A stretch of 64,000 bases of DNA from Rhodanobacteraceae bacterium. Lineage in GTDB: Bacteria; Pseudomonadota; Gammaproteobacteria; Xanthomonadales; Rhodanobacteraceae. Numbering within the stretch: the stretch's first letter is position 1; each line of letters opens with the position of its first letter. The notes beneath the pieces were generated by a model. That model searched no databases. It saw nothing but the letters and a program-made list of their open reading frames with translations, and was not told the origin of the DNA. The DNA lies in NCBI GenBank assembly GCA_016790075.1, contig JAEUPP010000006.1, forward strand, positions 186,001 to 250,000, in the 5' to 3' direction. The translations under genes and the position numbers were made by a program. Shown one piece after another: positions 44,803-53,175 of this stretch.

Positions 44803-45816
44803 CTAAGGCGACCAGCGTTCGGCCTCGGTCCGTTGTGCCGGGTCAAGTTCCGCACCGACGCGGTTGAGCAGGGCGCGCGCCATCGCGGCCTGGTCCGCAT
44901 CGGGGTTGCTGCGCAGGAATACGCTGAGCCAGCGATAGGCTTGCAGCGGATCGTTGGCAATGGCCGCAGGCAGCTGGCGCGGAACGCGGGATCCATCGAT
45001 TTCACCGGGCCGGTCGATGGCGTAGGACAGGCCTAGCGCCAGCGCGGCCTGCGCATCGCCGCTCAGTGCGCGTGCATAGACCATGGCCGGTGCGCGGCGC
45101 GCCCAGTCGACGGCCTGCTGCGTGTCGCGGCTTTGGCTGGCCGTGAACGGCGGGTCGTTGATGAAACGCCAGAAGTCCTCGTCATTGCCCAGGCGAGCGG
45201 CGATTTCGCCGAGGGCGTAACGCACCTGTGGAGGTTCCGGCACATAGTCACGGCATTCATCGAGCAAGCTTTGCTGAGCGGCGGCCAGGGCGTTGCGACG
45301 CTGGGCCTCGTCCTGAATTGCGGCGGCGGCCACTACCTCCGGGGCCAGCGCCGGCAGGCGCGAACGGCCGCGCAGGGCTGCGCGCTGGAAGCCGGGTGTC
45401 GGCAGACGGGCACCGGCTTCCGGGGTCAGTCTTAGCATCGTGTAGCAGCGCGCATCACGCTGCAGCCATTCGCGTGCTGCGGCCGCATCGCCCTGCTCGG
45501 CGCGGCGGCGCAGGGCGTCAAGTTCGGCCGGCCCGCCGGGCCTGGCCGCTGGCAGCGTCAGCGGTGCCAGTGTTGCGGCGTGGGCCAGCAGGGGGTGTTC
45601 GGGGCGGGCCGGTGCGTTGCGCACACCGCGTACGGTGCGTGTCCCGGGGAGGCGGGAATCGGTGCCTGTCCCGGAATCGGTCGCTGGATCAGCCGTTGCG
45701 GCGGCGCCGGGTATCGTGAGTGGCGCTGCCGGCGGCAGGGCCGCCTGATAGCGCGTGAAGCCATAGCCGCAGGCTAGGCCGAGTGCCGCGGCGATCAGTG
45801 CGGACAGGCGGTGCAT
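44803..45816 (-). CDS. Membrane-anchored Sel1-like protein, module copy 2, gene B
   Basis: 337 residues. A short N-terminal hydrophobic anchor (LSALIAAALGLACGYGF) is followed by a Pro/Ala-rich linker (about 25-95) and a helical domain with Sel1-like pieces such as RRRAEQGDAAAAREWL and GDAQAALALGLSYAID. It is paralogous to the gene at 46987-47964: shared are FWRFINDPPFTAS against FWLFVSEPPFAAD, and QAYRWLSVFLR against QAYRWISRYLR. Function is unknown. Its ATG overlaps the stop of the preceding gene by one base (TGATG), so it is translationally coupled to it. Confidence 0.75.
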   Translation of the reverse strand: MHRLSALIAAALGLACGYGFTRYQAALPPAAPLTIPGAAATADPATDSGTGTDSRLPGTRTVRGVRNAPARPEHPLLAHAATLAPLTLPAARPGGPAELDALRRRAEQGDAAAAREWLQRDARCYTMLRLTPEAGARLPTPGFQRAALRGRSRLPALAPEVVAAAAIQDEAQRRNALAAAQQSLLDECRDYVPEPPQVRYALGEIAARLGNDEDFWRFINDPPFTASQSRDTQQAVDWARRAPAMVYARALSGDAQAALALGLSYAIDRPGEIDGSRVPRQLPAAIANDPLQAYRWLSVFLRSNPDADQAAMARALLNRVGAELDPAQRTEAERWSP

Positions 45817-46877
45817 CAGTGATTTCCTGCGCGGCGCACGGTACGGCATCGCGAATGCTCCGGGGCCGACTCGGTCGCTGGTGTCTGGAAGCGTATGCGG
45901 GCACGCGCGGCATTGGCCCAGGCGTCGGCGCGGGCGATCTGTTCGGCGCTGAGCCGGGCTGCATGTCGGCGCAGCATCGCGGACCAGTGCGCCGCCTCAT
46001 CCGCCGACAGCGTCTGCTGCGCGATGACCGCATAGGCGTAGGCCCAATAAGGATCATCGCCCAGGCGTTCACTCCAGGGGCGGGCATCGCGCGGCTGCCA
46101 GGCGGAATACATGGTTGACAGCACCGCGGCGGCCTCGGGCAGTCCGCCTTCAAAGGCCTGTTGCACCAGGGTGGGCGACTCGCGGTTCCAGCGCTCAGCC
46201 CAGGCTACCCATTGCGGTGACAGCAGGTCCCGATTCCAGTCGTTGGGTGCGATCGCATAGCAGAGCTTGGCTTCGAGATCACCGGCCAGTGCGGCCTGGC
46301 GTATCCATTCGGCACTGGCCACCAGGGTTTCCGGCGCTATCCCCTCACAGCGTTTTTCTGCGCTGACAGCCCGCTCGACAAAGCGTTCGGCGGCGTCGAG
46401 GCGGCGGTCAGCGAAGCTGCCGCCGCCGTCTTCACTTTCGTCGGCGGGCAGGACTGCAGCGCCGCTCTGGTGGCGGCCGCTGCGCAGGCCGCGGAGCAGC
46501 CGCTCGGCCCGGTCGAGCTGGCGCTCGCGCGTCGCACATTCGTGCAGATCGTCCGCAAGGCGGCGCGCTGCATGCGCGTCGCCGTCTTGCGCGCGCTGGG
46601 CGAGTTCGTCGTAGTAACTGGCGATCGGCTGCTCACGTGCCGGTAGTGGCAGGGTGCGCGTCGGCGCCGGCGGCGGCGCGGCCGGGTTGCTGTCCAGGTT
46701 GGCAGCCGTGTCCGGCCGGGCGTCAGCGACCGCGGCTGAACGCTGCATGCCCGCATTATCGTCGGCGTTCGAGGACGGCGGAGCAGCGGTCCAGCGCGCC
46801 AGCATATGCCCGGCGGCGAGCCCGCCCGCGAAGCAGGTGGCGAGTGCGACCGTCGAGCCAAGCCTCTTTGCTGTCAT
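45816..46877 (-). CDS. Membrane-anchored Sel1-like protein, module copy 2, gene A
   Basis: 353 residues. Hydrophobic anchor near 8-25 (GSTVALATCFAGGLAAGH), Pro/Ala-rich linker to about 80, then a helical domain. It is paralogous to the gene at 47961-48968: RAQDGDAHAARRLADDL against RARAGDATAARRLADDL, CYAIAPNDWNRDLLSPQW against CYALSPNDWNENILSPSW, and DPYWAYAYAVIA against DPYQAYAYALVA. The repeats look like divergent Sel1 units. The cysteines in DDLHEC and EKRCEG are kept in spirit in the paralogue. Function is unknown; envelope location is inferred from the anchor. Confidence 0.75.
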   Translation of the reverse strand: MTAKRLGSTVALATCFAGGLAAGHMLARWTAAPPSSNADDNAGMQRSAAVADARPDTAANLDSNPAAPPPAPTRTLPLPAREQPIASYYDELAQRAQDGDAHAARRLADDLHECATRERQLDRAERLLRGLRSGRHQSGAAVLPADESEDGGGSFADRRLDAAERFVERAVSAEKRCEGIAPETLVASAEWIRQAALAGDLEAKLCYAIAPNDWNRDLLSPQWVAWAERWNRESPTLVQQAFEGGLPEAAAVLSTMYSAWQPRDARPWSERLGDDPYWAYAYAVIAQQTLSADEAAHWSAMLRRHAARLSAEQIARADAWANAARARIRFQTPATESAPEHSRCRTVRRAGNH

Positions 46878-46986
46878 TGTCGCCAGGGTCCGTGCAGGCC
46901 AGCGGTTGATGATGCCAAGACCGGCGCTCGCAGACGAGACTCCGGCGCCTTGCCCGGGGCCTGGCCACCGCAGCAGCCTTAGCGTT

Positions 46987-47964
46987 CTATTCGCGCTCTA
47001 TCGCGATGCGGATCTGCGGATCGAGCTGTGTGGCAAGCTGGGTCAAGGCGTTCCGCGCCAGCGCCGCGTGTTTGCCCTCCGGTGCAAGCCGCAGGTAGCG
47101 GGAGATCCAGCGATAGGCCTGAGCGGCATCGTTATCAACTGCACCGTACAGCAGCATGTACTGGTCGAGTCCGGCGGGTGTGCTGGGGGCATCCAGGGCG
47201 TAGGCCAGGCCCAGCACCAGTGCCGACTCCGCATCGCCGCGCCCGGCCCGCTCCTGCAGCATCGCGGGTACCTGCGTTGCCCACTCGCGCATGCGCGCAA
47301 ACTGGGCGGTATCGCGAACCGAATTCATCATCACATCGGCAGCGAAGGGCGGCTCGGAAACAAACAGCCAGAATCCTTCCGGTGGACCGCTGCGTGCGGC
47401 GATCTGCGCCATCGCATAGCGCTCTGCATCGTCGGCTAGGCGATAGCCTTCGCAGAGCCCATGCAGACGCGCGGCGATCGAATCCGCCAGTGCGCGACGT
47501 TGGTTCAGGTCGCGGTGTGGGTCGGCAAGCTGTGCGTGCTCGTCGGCGCTGACCTGCGGGAATGGCGGCTGCTCCGGGGGCGCCGATTCCTCGTCGGTGA
47601 AGTAACCCGAAATTATGTCGATGGCGCTGTAGCGTGTGACGACGCTGCAGGTGTGATTGAGTGCGCGCCATTGCAGCGCAGCTGCACCGTCGCCGGCTTC
47701 GGCCCGCTGTCGCAGCGCGATCTGTTCCGCGTTGCCATCCGGTCTGGCCGTTGTCGCCGCCGTGACGGATGGTGCGCGCGCTTTGGGTAGATCGGGCGAC
47801 TGGGGACTGGTGATGGCCTTGGTCGTCGCTGCGACAGCTGCCGTAGCTTCGGGTACTTCCTGAACGACTGTGTGCCTGGGCCAGCTGTGGCTGGGCAAGA
47901 AATAGCCGGCACTGAGGCCGCCTGCCGCGGCGAACAGGATGATCGCGATCTGCTTCATTTTCAT
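46987..47964 (-). CDS. Membrane-anchored Sel1-like protein, module copy 1, gene B
   Basis: 325 residues. The N-terminal anchor is MKMKQIAIILFAAAGGLSAGYFL, then a Thr/Pro-rich linker to about 75. The domain begins ALRQRAEAGDGAAALQWRALNHTC and ends with AQAYRWISRYLRLAPEGKHAALARNALTQLATQLDPQ-type sequence, matching gene B of the second copy throughout. The start overlaps the stop of gene A (ATGA at 47961-47964); a second ATG two codons on is also possible. The function is unknown. The 109 bases after it separate the two module copies. Confidence 0.75.
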   Translation of the reverse strand: MKMKQIAIILFAAAGGLSAGYFLPSHSWPRHTVVQEVPEATAAVAATTKAITSPQSPDLPKARAPSVTAATTARPDGNAEQIALRQRAEAGDGAAALQWRALNHTCSVVTRYSAIDIISGYFTDEESAPPEQPPFPQVSADEHAQLADPHRDLNQRRALADSIAARLHGLCEGYRLADDAERYAMAQIAARSGPPEGFWLFVSEPPFAADVMMNSVRDTAQFARMREWATQVPAMLQERAGRGDAESALVLGLAYALDAPSTPAGLDQYMLLYGAVDNDAAQAYRWISRYLRLAPEGKHAALARNALTQLATQLDPQIRIAIERE

Positions 47965-48968
47965 TGGAGCGACGCCATGTAGGCGAGCTGGGCGCAGTTG
48001 CCGCGTGGACGCAGATCTACGGGGCGCGGCAGTGGCGGTATTGTCATGTGGCTGCGCCGTGTGTCCGCCCAGCGCTGTGCGCTGGTGCGCTGCTCGGGCG
48101 AAAGCGGCAAGGCCAGAGTTCGCGAATGACGGCTCCAGATCTCATGCCGCGCGCCCGTCAGGGCATTGGCGGCGACCAGTGCATAGGCGTAGGCCTGGTA
48201 GGGGTCGTGGCCGAAGCGACCACGCCAGTCGATAGCTGGATCGTCGGGGCGCATATACATCTTTGCGAGCGCCGCAGCGGCTTCGGGCATGCCGGCGTCA
48301 AAGGCGCGCTGCAGTAACTGCGGCGATTGCACAAACGCCAGTTCCGCATGCTGCTGCCAGCTCGGCGAGAGGATGTTCTCGTTCCAGTCATTCGGCGACA
48401 GCGCGTAGCAGAGCATGGCCGCCGGGTCGCCGTTCTGCGCTGCCAGGGCAATCCACTCCTGCGCGCTGGTCTTCAGCGCGTCGACGCCCGAGCAGTCCGG
48501 TTCCCCGCCGCCCGGCTGCGAACGCTTTGCAGCGGCGAGCTGCGCGGCGATGGCCTGGCGTTCCGCCTCCGTCCGGTGCGCGTCCTGCGCGTCAATGTTG
48601 ATCAGCGGCCTGAAACCGTGCCGGCAATGCTGCAGATCGTCCGCCAGGCGTCGCGCGGCAGTGGCGTCGCCGGCACGGGCACGTGCGGCGAGTTCGTCGA
48701 AGACGGCTACGACGGGCATATCGGCAGCCGGCAGCGCCTGCGCGACCGGTGGCTTGCGTACCGGCTGCCGTGTCGATGCCGTCGTGAGCACGGCGCTGGA
48801 AGCGGCTTTCTTCGCCACGGGTTGCTCTGCCGCAGCGGCAGTTGCGCTGCCACTCTCCTGTGCTTGTGCGGATAGTGCGGGTGCATGGCGCGACAGCATC
48901 GCGCCTATGCCTGCGCTGGCTACAAATACGGCCGCAACAAGTGCGGCGAAAACACGATTCGACGGCAT
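47961..48968 (-). CDS. Membrane-anchored Sel1-like protein, module copy 1, gene A
   Basis: 335 residues. An N-terminal hydrophobic helix (VFAALVAAVFVASAGIGAML) is followed by an Ala/Ser/Lys-rich linker and a helical domain with Sel1-like units (GDATAARRLADDLQHC, GDPAAMLCYALSPNDW, AGMPEAAAALAKMY). It is the first gene of the four-gene minus-strand row and the counterpart of the gene at 45816-46877. No catalytic motif is seen. Sel1 solenoids usually hold partner proteins, so gene A and gene B products may bind each other, which is inference. Confidence 0.75.
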   Translation of the reverse strand: MPSNRVFAALVAAVFVASAGIGAMLSRHAPALSAQAQESGSATAAAAEQPVAKKAASSAVLTTASTRQPVRKPPVAQALPAADMPVVAVFDELAARARAGDATAARRLADDLQHCRHGFRPLINIDAQDAHRTEAERQAIAAQLAAAKRSQPGGGEPDCSGVDALKTSAQEWIALAAQNGDPAAMLCYALSPNDWNENILSPSWQQHAELAFVQSPQLLQRAFDAGMPEAAAALAKMYMRPDDPAIDWRGRFGHDPYQAYAYALVAANALTGARHEIWSRHSRTLALPLSPEQRTSAQRWADTRRSHMTIPPLPRPVDLRPRGNCAQLAYMASLQ

Positions 48969-49104
48969 GCGCTTTCTTTCGACGCGCCTGGGCTGATTGC
49001 AGCCTAGTTGGGTGTCGCGGCCCGCATCAATGGGTCAGGCGTCAGGGCTTGTGTTGGTTGTGAATGCCCCAACGCTGCGGTTTCTGCACATTCGGGAGTT
49101 GGTC

Positions 49105-49935
49105 ATGGATGTATTGCGCATCGCCGCGTTTTCCGATGGTGAGCAAGGTGGCAATCCTGCCGGAGTCTGGCTGGGCGACGCATTGCCCGATGCGGATACC
49201 ATGCAACGCATTGCCGCCGCGGTCGGGTTCTCGGAAACCGCGTTCGCCGCACCTCGCGCCGACGGTTGGCGCGTGCGCTATTTCTCGCCACAGACCGAAA
49301 TTCCCTTCTGCGGCCACGCGACGATAGCGCTGGGGGCAGCCCTGGCGCTGCGTCATGGCGATGGCGACTTCGCCTTGACCTTGAATCACGCACAGATCAG
49401 CGTGCGTGGGCAGCGTGAAGGCACTGCGGTTGCAGCGACCTTGCGCTCCCCGGCGACCCGCAGCGCCATTGCTGATGAAGCACTGCTCGTACGCGCCCTC
49501 GAACTCTTCGGGCTCACCCGTGCAGACCTCGATCCGCGCCTGCCGCCAGCCCAGATCCATGCTGGCGCCGATCATCTGCTGCTCGTGCTGCGCTCGCGGG
49601 AAAAGCTTGCGGCGATGCGCTATGACCTGGAGCAGGGATGCGCCCTCATGCGCGAGGCCGGCTGGATCACGATTGCATTGGTCTGGATCGAGACGCCCGC
49701 GCGGTTTCATGCACGCAATGCGTTCGCTTCGGGCGGTGTCTATGAAGATCCGGCGACGGGCGCTGCCGCAGCGGCGCTGGCCGGTTACCTGCGCGACACA
49801 AACTGGCCGCACGGAGGCGCGATCGACATTGTGCAGGGCGAAGACATGGGCATGCGCTCGCTGCTCCGGGCTGCTGCCACTGGCCCGGCCGGTGCGCCGG
49901 TCGAGGTGTCCGGCACGGCGCGGCTGATGGCCTGA
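49105..49935 (+). CDS. PhzF family isomerase/epimerase
   Basis: 276 residues of the PhzF fold. Hallmarks are GGNPAGVWLGD near 13, GFSETAFA near 38 with the catalytic Glu, IPFCGHATIALG near 65 and GVYEDPATGAAAAALAGYL near 213. PhzF proteins isomerise small acids by proton transfer, as in phenazine synthesis, but most are of unknown role; no phenazine genes are near, so a metabolic isomerase is more likely. ATG 49105 follows GGGAG (49094-49098); the longer frame starts in the divergent promoter region. Confidence 0.93.
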   Translation: MDVLRIAAFSDGEQGGNPAGVWLGDALPDADTMQRIAAAVGFSETAFAAPRADGWRVRYFSPQTEIPFCGHATIALGAALALRHGDGDFALTLNHAQISVRGQREGTAVAATLRSPATRSAIADEALLVRALELFGLTRADLDPRLPPAQIHAGADHLLLVLRSREKLAAMRYDLEQGCALMREAGWITIALVWIETPARFHARNAFASGGVYEDPATGAAAAALAGYLRDTNWPHGGAIDIVQGEDMGMRSLLRAAATGPAGAPVEVSGTARLMA

Positions 49936-49973
49936 TGGAGTGCTGTTGTTGCGCTGCATCCGGTACAGTTCCA

Positions 49974-49995
49974 CAACAGTGCAACGTTACTGTTG
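49974..49995. promoter_or_regulatory. Inverted repeat before the lysozyme gene
   Basis: CAACAGT (49974-49980) and ACTGTTG (49989-49995) are perfect inverted copies with an 8-base spacer, ending 18 bases before the lysozyme start codon. It could be an operator, or a hairpin in the leader that affects translation. No regulator can be assigned. Confidence 0.35.
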
Positions 49996-50013
49996 CAAGA
50001 CCAGGGGCAGGGC

Positions 50014-50631
50014 ATGATCAACGCTGTCGTCGATCTATCGCACCACAATGCGAGTGTGGATTTTGCGGCGCTCGCAGCTGCCGGCATTGCCGGCGTAATT
50101 CACAAGGCGACGCAGGGCACGAGCTACGTGGACCCGACCTATGCGACACGGCAGGCTCAGGCGCGCTCGGCGGGCCTGCGCTGGGGGGCGTATCACTTCG
50201 GCGACGGCACGGACGCTGCGACCCAGGCCACGCATTTTCTGGCGACGGCGAACGCGGCCCCCGGCGATCTGCTGGCACTCGATGTGGAACAGAACACGCA
50301 GGGCGCCTCGATGTCGCTCGCGCAGGCTGAAACGTTCGTACAGGCCGTGTTCCAGCGCACCGGGCGCTGGCCTGGCGTCTATGGCGGCAGCTACCTCAAG
50401 CAGCTGTTGGGTAGCTCGACCACCTCGCCACTGGGCCAGTGCTGGTTGTGGATCTCCCAGTACGCGAGTCAGCCGGTGATAGCGCCGCTATGGCCGCAGT
50501 GGACCCTGTGGCAGTACACCGACGGCAATGTCGGCCCGAACCCGCATACGGTAAGCGGGGTCGGCAACTGCGATCGGGACATGTACAACGGCGATCTCGC
50601 CGCGCTGCAGAGCTGGTGGTCGGCGGGGTGA
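50014..50631 (+). CDS. GH25-family lysozyme (muramidase)
   Basis: 205 residues, a single glycoside hydrolase 25 barrel. VVDLSHHNASVDFAAL near 4-19 holds the first catalytic Asp, IHKATQG and WGAYHFGDG follow, and LLALDVEQN near 87 carries the Asp/Glu pair; WLWISQY and TLWQYTDG are the later conserved strands. It should cut peptidoglycan glycan chains. There is no signal peptide, as is common for phage endolysins, but no phage gene is nearby. The start at 50014 has GGGGCAGGG just upstream. Confidence 0.93.
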   Translation: MINAVVDLSHHNASVDFAALAAAGIAGVIHKATQGTSYVDPTYATRQAQARSAGLRWGAYHFGDGTDAATQATHFLATANAAPGDLLALDVEQNTQGASMSLAQAETFVQAVFQRTGRWPGVYGGSYLKQLLGSSTTSPLGQCWLWISQYASQPVIAPLWPQWTLWQYTDGNVGPNPHTVSGVGNCDRDMYNGDLAALQSWWSAG

Positions 50632-50905
50632 TGCGTATTTTTGGCTGAAGCAGTGCGCCGCCATGGTTTGGGCTGTTCTGCTCCCGGTTACCGGAAACGC
50701 CTGTGCAGCGCGCCGGTTAGCCCCGATGTGGGCCCCGTCGGCGCGTGGGAGTCCTGTAGCCATCTGGTGGCATAGTCACTGCTGGTTGCCTCGCCCTGTG
50801 GTCCATGCGCCGACTGTTCAACGTCCCCGGGTTGGGGGCTGTCAGCGCTCAGTTGCGGGTAGCTATTGACTTCCTTGTATCAATTTGGAAATGTGTGCGG
50901 CATGC
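50632..50905. other. Intergenic region before hemP
   Basis: About 270 bases with no supported gene between the lysozyme stop and the hemP promoter. No terminator hairpin with a T-run and no RNA gene is recognised. Confidence 0.4.
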
Positions 50906-50933
50906 TTGACATTCAAATGCGAATCATTATCAT
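50906..50933 (+). promoter_or_regulatory. Iron-regulated hemP promoter with Fur box
   Basis: TTGACA (50906-50911) and TATCAT (50928-50933) form a good sigma-70 pair with a 16-base spacer. The 19-base stretch 50913-50931 matches the Fur consensus GATAATGATAATCATTATC at 14 positions, including the whole half AATCATTATC, and overlaps the -10 box. Fur with iron should block RNA polymerase, so hemP is expected to be induced by iron shortage. Confidence 0.8.
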
Positions 50934-50962
50934 TTGATTTACCCCGGTATACGGAGCAAGCC

Positions 50963-51160
50963 ATGTCGGTCGTGACCTCCCCCCTTGCGCTTCAGTCCAG
51001 CCACAACCCGCCCGTCAACCGGACTGCGGCGGCCCCCGCACAGCGCCGTGTCGATTCGCGCCTGTTGCTGCGTGATTCGCGTGAACTTGTCATAGAGCAT
51101 CTGGGCCAGGAATACCGCTTGCGCCGTACGCGCAACGACAAGTTGATCCTGACCAAATAA
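50963..51160 (+). CDS. hemP: Hemin uptake protein HemP
   Basis: 65 residues. The C-terminal half, with RRVDSRLLLRDSRELVIEHL followed by GQEYRLRRTRNDKLILTK, is the HemP/HmuP domain, a small beta protein linked to hemin uptake; in some bacteria it activates the hemin receptor gene. The first 28 residues are a flexible Ala/Pro-rich tail. The ATG at 50963 has GGAG 6 bases upstream; an earlier in-frame ATG lies before the promoter and is not used. It is controlled by a Fur box. No TonB-dependent receptor lies next to it. Confidence 0.94.
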   Translation: MSVVTSPLALQSSHNPPVNRTAAAPAQRRVDSRLLLRDSRELVIEHLGQEYRLRRTRNDKLILTK

Positions 51161-51306
51161 GTTCTGAGATGCGGCGCCCGCGCCGCGAATACTCCGTCCC
51201 CGTCAGAGCAGCCAGCCCCGGACCGACCGCCATCCCGGTCCACCGCCAGCCAACTCCGCGATCTGCGCCGCGCTCCTGCGCGGCGCGACTTTCCTTGGAG
51301 GCTCGC

Positions 51307-51912
51307 ATGTACAAGCTACCTTTCCGTGCCGCTGCCGGAGAGACGAGCAGGGCGGCGCGAAGTGAAGCAGAGCCCGTGCCGGCTTTTCCCCTGGTCCCAT
51401 GGCGACAAGTGATCGCCATGCCGGTCACGACACCGCTGACCTGGCTCACGCGACGCGGACCGGCACTTGGGCCGGTGCTTTGGCTTTGGCGCGCGACCCC
51501 GGATTGCGCCGCCGATCTTGCTGCGGTTACCGGCTGGAATTGCGTTCAGCGTATCGAGCCCGGCGGAATCTGCGAGGCGTTGTGCTTCCATCGTGCCGAT
51601 GGTCGCGAACTGGCGCGGCTGTATCTGTTGCCTGACAGCGATTACCTGGCATGGGAGCAGTTGCTGCAATGCGTGTCCTGCAACTCCTGTGCGAACACGA
51701 ACGAGCCACCAATCAGTTTGCATCAACGTCTGCGCGAGGCGGCGCGCATCCGCGCGGGCAGGCCTTGGCAGGGCGCAGTAGTGCGTTTCTGTCATGGCAT
51801 GGACAACGCGGAATCCTGGTTGCTTGCCGAGGCGGTGAGTGCCGTGTCCCTGCCCGGGAGGCGCCTTGCGCTTGAAATTTGCGCTGGACTCGATGCAACG
51901 CTGCAGGGCTGA
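51307..51912 (+). CDS. Unknown protein downstream of hemP
   Basis: 201 residues, no signal peptide. It is rich in Trp, Leu, Ala and Arg (PVLWLWRATPDC, YLAWEQLLQC) with a cysteine cluster CVSCNSCANTN near 119-129, which could bind metal or heme. I do not recognise the family. GGAGG ends 6 bases before the ATG. It lies 146 bases after hemP on the same strand and probably shares the Fur-controlled promoter, which suggests a part in heme or iron use; this is inference from position only. Confidence 0.7.
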   Translation: MYKLPFRAAAGETSRAARSEAEPVPAFPLVPWRQVIAMPVTTPLTWLTRRGPALGPVLWLWRATPDCAADLAAVTGWNCVQRIEPGGICEALCFHRADGRELARLYLLPDSDYLAWEQLLQCVSCNSCANTNEPPISLHQRLREAARIRAGRPWQGAVVRFCHGMDNAESWLLAEAVSAVSLPGRRLALEICAGLDATLQG

Positions 51913-51965
51913 GGCACACTGGGTTGCGGCTCGGCTTCGGCCGCAACCCGTGTAGCTGGCCTCAG
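51909..51965. terminator. Bidirectional hairpin between convergent genes
   Basis: GGGTTGCGGC (51921-51930) pairs fully with GCCGCAACCC (51940-51949). The stem can be lengthened by ACAC/GTGT and CTGAGG/CCTCAG, reaching the stop codons of both flanking genes. There is no T-run. It should end transcription from both sides. Confidence 0.6.
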
Positions 51966-53167
51966 AGGATTGTGAGCGCGGGTGTGGCAGGCACAACGGT
52001 CACGGGTGGCGTTGGTGGTGTCGGTGGCGCAGGTGGTGCCGGAGCTGCAGGTGGCGCTGGGGCGGCAGGCGGCGCTGGTGGTGCTGGTGGTGCTGGTGGT
52101 GCTGGTGGTGCTGGTGGTGCTGGTGGCGCTGGTGGCGCTGGGGGTGCCGGCGGCACCGGGAACATGCTCTTGTACTGCGGAACCCTGGTGTCGATCGTCA
52201 GCGTCTTTTTCTGGCGCAATACGCCGAGTTCGATCTGGCTGCCGGCCTCTGCATCGCGCAGGCGGCGCATGACATCGGCCGGTGAGTCTACCCGGGTTCC
52301 GCTGATGCTCTGCAGCACGTCGCCGCCCTTGAGCTCGGGCATATTGTCCGGATCGGCTGACAGCACAAGCACGCCGTGACTGGCACCGAAGTAGTTGCCC
52401 AGGTCCGGATTCAGCGACGCCAGATTCATTCCCCACCAGGGCATGGTGTTGATGCGCAGGTTGCGCAGCTGGTGCAGGGCTCCGCCGTTTTCCACATGTC
52501 TCTCAATGTGCACACGTGCACCTTCGAGGCTGCGTTCAACCATGCGTTCGATTTTCTCGGCGTCAATGTCGATATCGAAGTCGCTGCCGGTGTTGACCAT
52601 GACTGCTGGCCAACTCAGGGCTTCGCGCCGCGCCGCAGTCGCTGTTACGTCGAGGTTCTTGCCGCCGCGCGACAGCGACAGCTTGACCGGCTGGTCGACT
52701 TTCAGCTGCTGCAGCAGTGTTTGCGGCTCGCTGCTACGTTTGCCCTCGATTTTCCTGCCATCGATGGCGAGCAGCAGGTCACCGCTGCGCACGCCGGCTT
52801 TGTCCGCCGGTCCGCCGGGTGTTACAGCGGCTATCTCCACACCGTTGTCGGCAGTACGCAAGACGACGCCCAGCATGGCCCTATCGCGGTCGCCTAGATA
52901 ACTCCAGGCAAACCGCTGCGGCCCAGCTTCGCCGAGCCGCGCAGAAAGCTCGCCCATGCGCCGGCCGAGGTCGCGTATCTGTGTGCGCAGCTGCTCCAGC
53001 TCTTCGCGCGCGGCGGCTTCTTCGGCTGGTGTCGCGTAGACCTTTGCTCCACCCGATTTAGTGTCGACAACGACGACCTGAGTATCGGCCGGCGGCTTGG
53101 AGCTGGGGGCGGCAGCGTGTGCGGTGCCAACCAGCAGGGCAGCAATAAGGGGAAAAGGCGATTTCAT
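51962..53167 (-). CDS. Secreted PDZ-domain protein with a Pro-Pro-Ala repeat tail
   Basis: 401 residues with a signal peptide (MKSPFPLIAALLVGTAHA). A coiled coil (about 48-72, EEAAAREELEQLRTQIRDL) precedes a first PDZ domain (AMLGVVLRTADNGVEIAAVTPGGPADKAGVRSGDLLLAI region, about 95-180). A second PDZ domain is at about 255-335 (HGVLVLSADPDNMPELKGGDVLQSI). The end, about 340-400, is a Pro-Pro-Ala tail. No protease residues are visible, so it is not DegP-like. It lies behind the sigma and anti-sigma genes and probably acts in envelope stress sensing. Confidence 0.85.
   Translation of the reverse strand: MKSPFPLIAALLVGTAHAAAPSSKPPADTQVVVVDTKSGGAKVYATPAEEAAAREELEQLRTQIRDLGRRMGELSARLGEAGPQRFAWSYLGDRDRAMLGVVLRTADNGVEIAAVTPGGPADKAGVRSGDLLLAIDGRKIEGKRSSEPQTLLQQLKVDQPVKLSLSRGGKNLDVTATAARREALSWPAVMVNTGSDFDIDIDAEKIERMVERSLEGARVHIERHVENGGALHQLRNLRINTMPWWGMNLASLNPDLGNYFGASHGVLVLSADPDNMPELKGGDVLQSISGTRVDSPADVMRRLRDAEAGSQIELGVLRQKKTLTIDTRVPQYKSMFPVPPAPPAPPAPPAPPAPPAPPAPPAPPAPPAAPAPPAAPAPPAPPTPPTPPVTVVPATPALTIL
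52074..52136. repeat. Seven 9-bp tandem repeats in the PDZ gene
   Basis: Seven consecutive copies of GCTGGTGGT or GCTGGTGGC code on the minus strand for the Pro-Pro-Ala tail. The first five copies are identical at the DNA level. Related degenerate units continue on both sides. Copy number may vary by slippage, always in steps of three residues, so the frame is kept. Confidence 0.85.
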
Positions 53168-53175
53168 GGCATACC

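Noticed and set aside
51879..52379. Gly-Ala-rich plus-strand protein resembling a PE_PGRS-like sequence
   Set aside because: It is the reverse reading of the Pro-Pro-Ala repeat tail of the PDZ gene.
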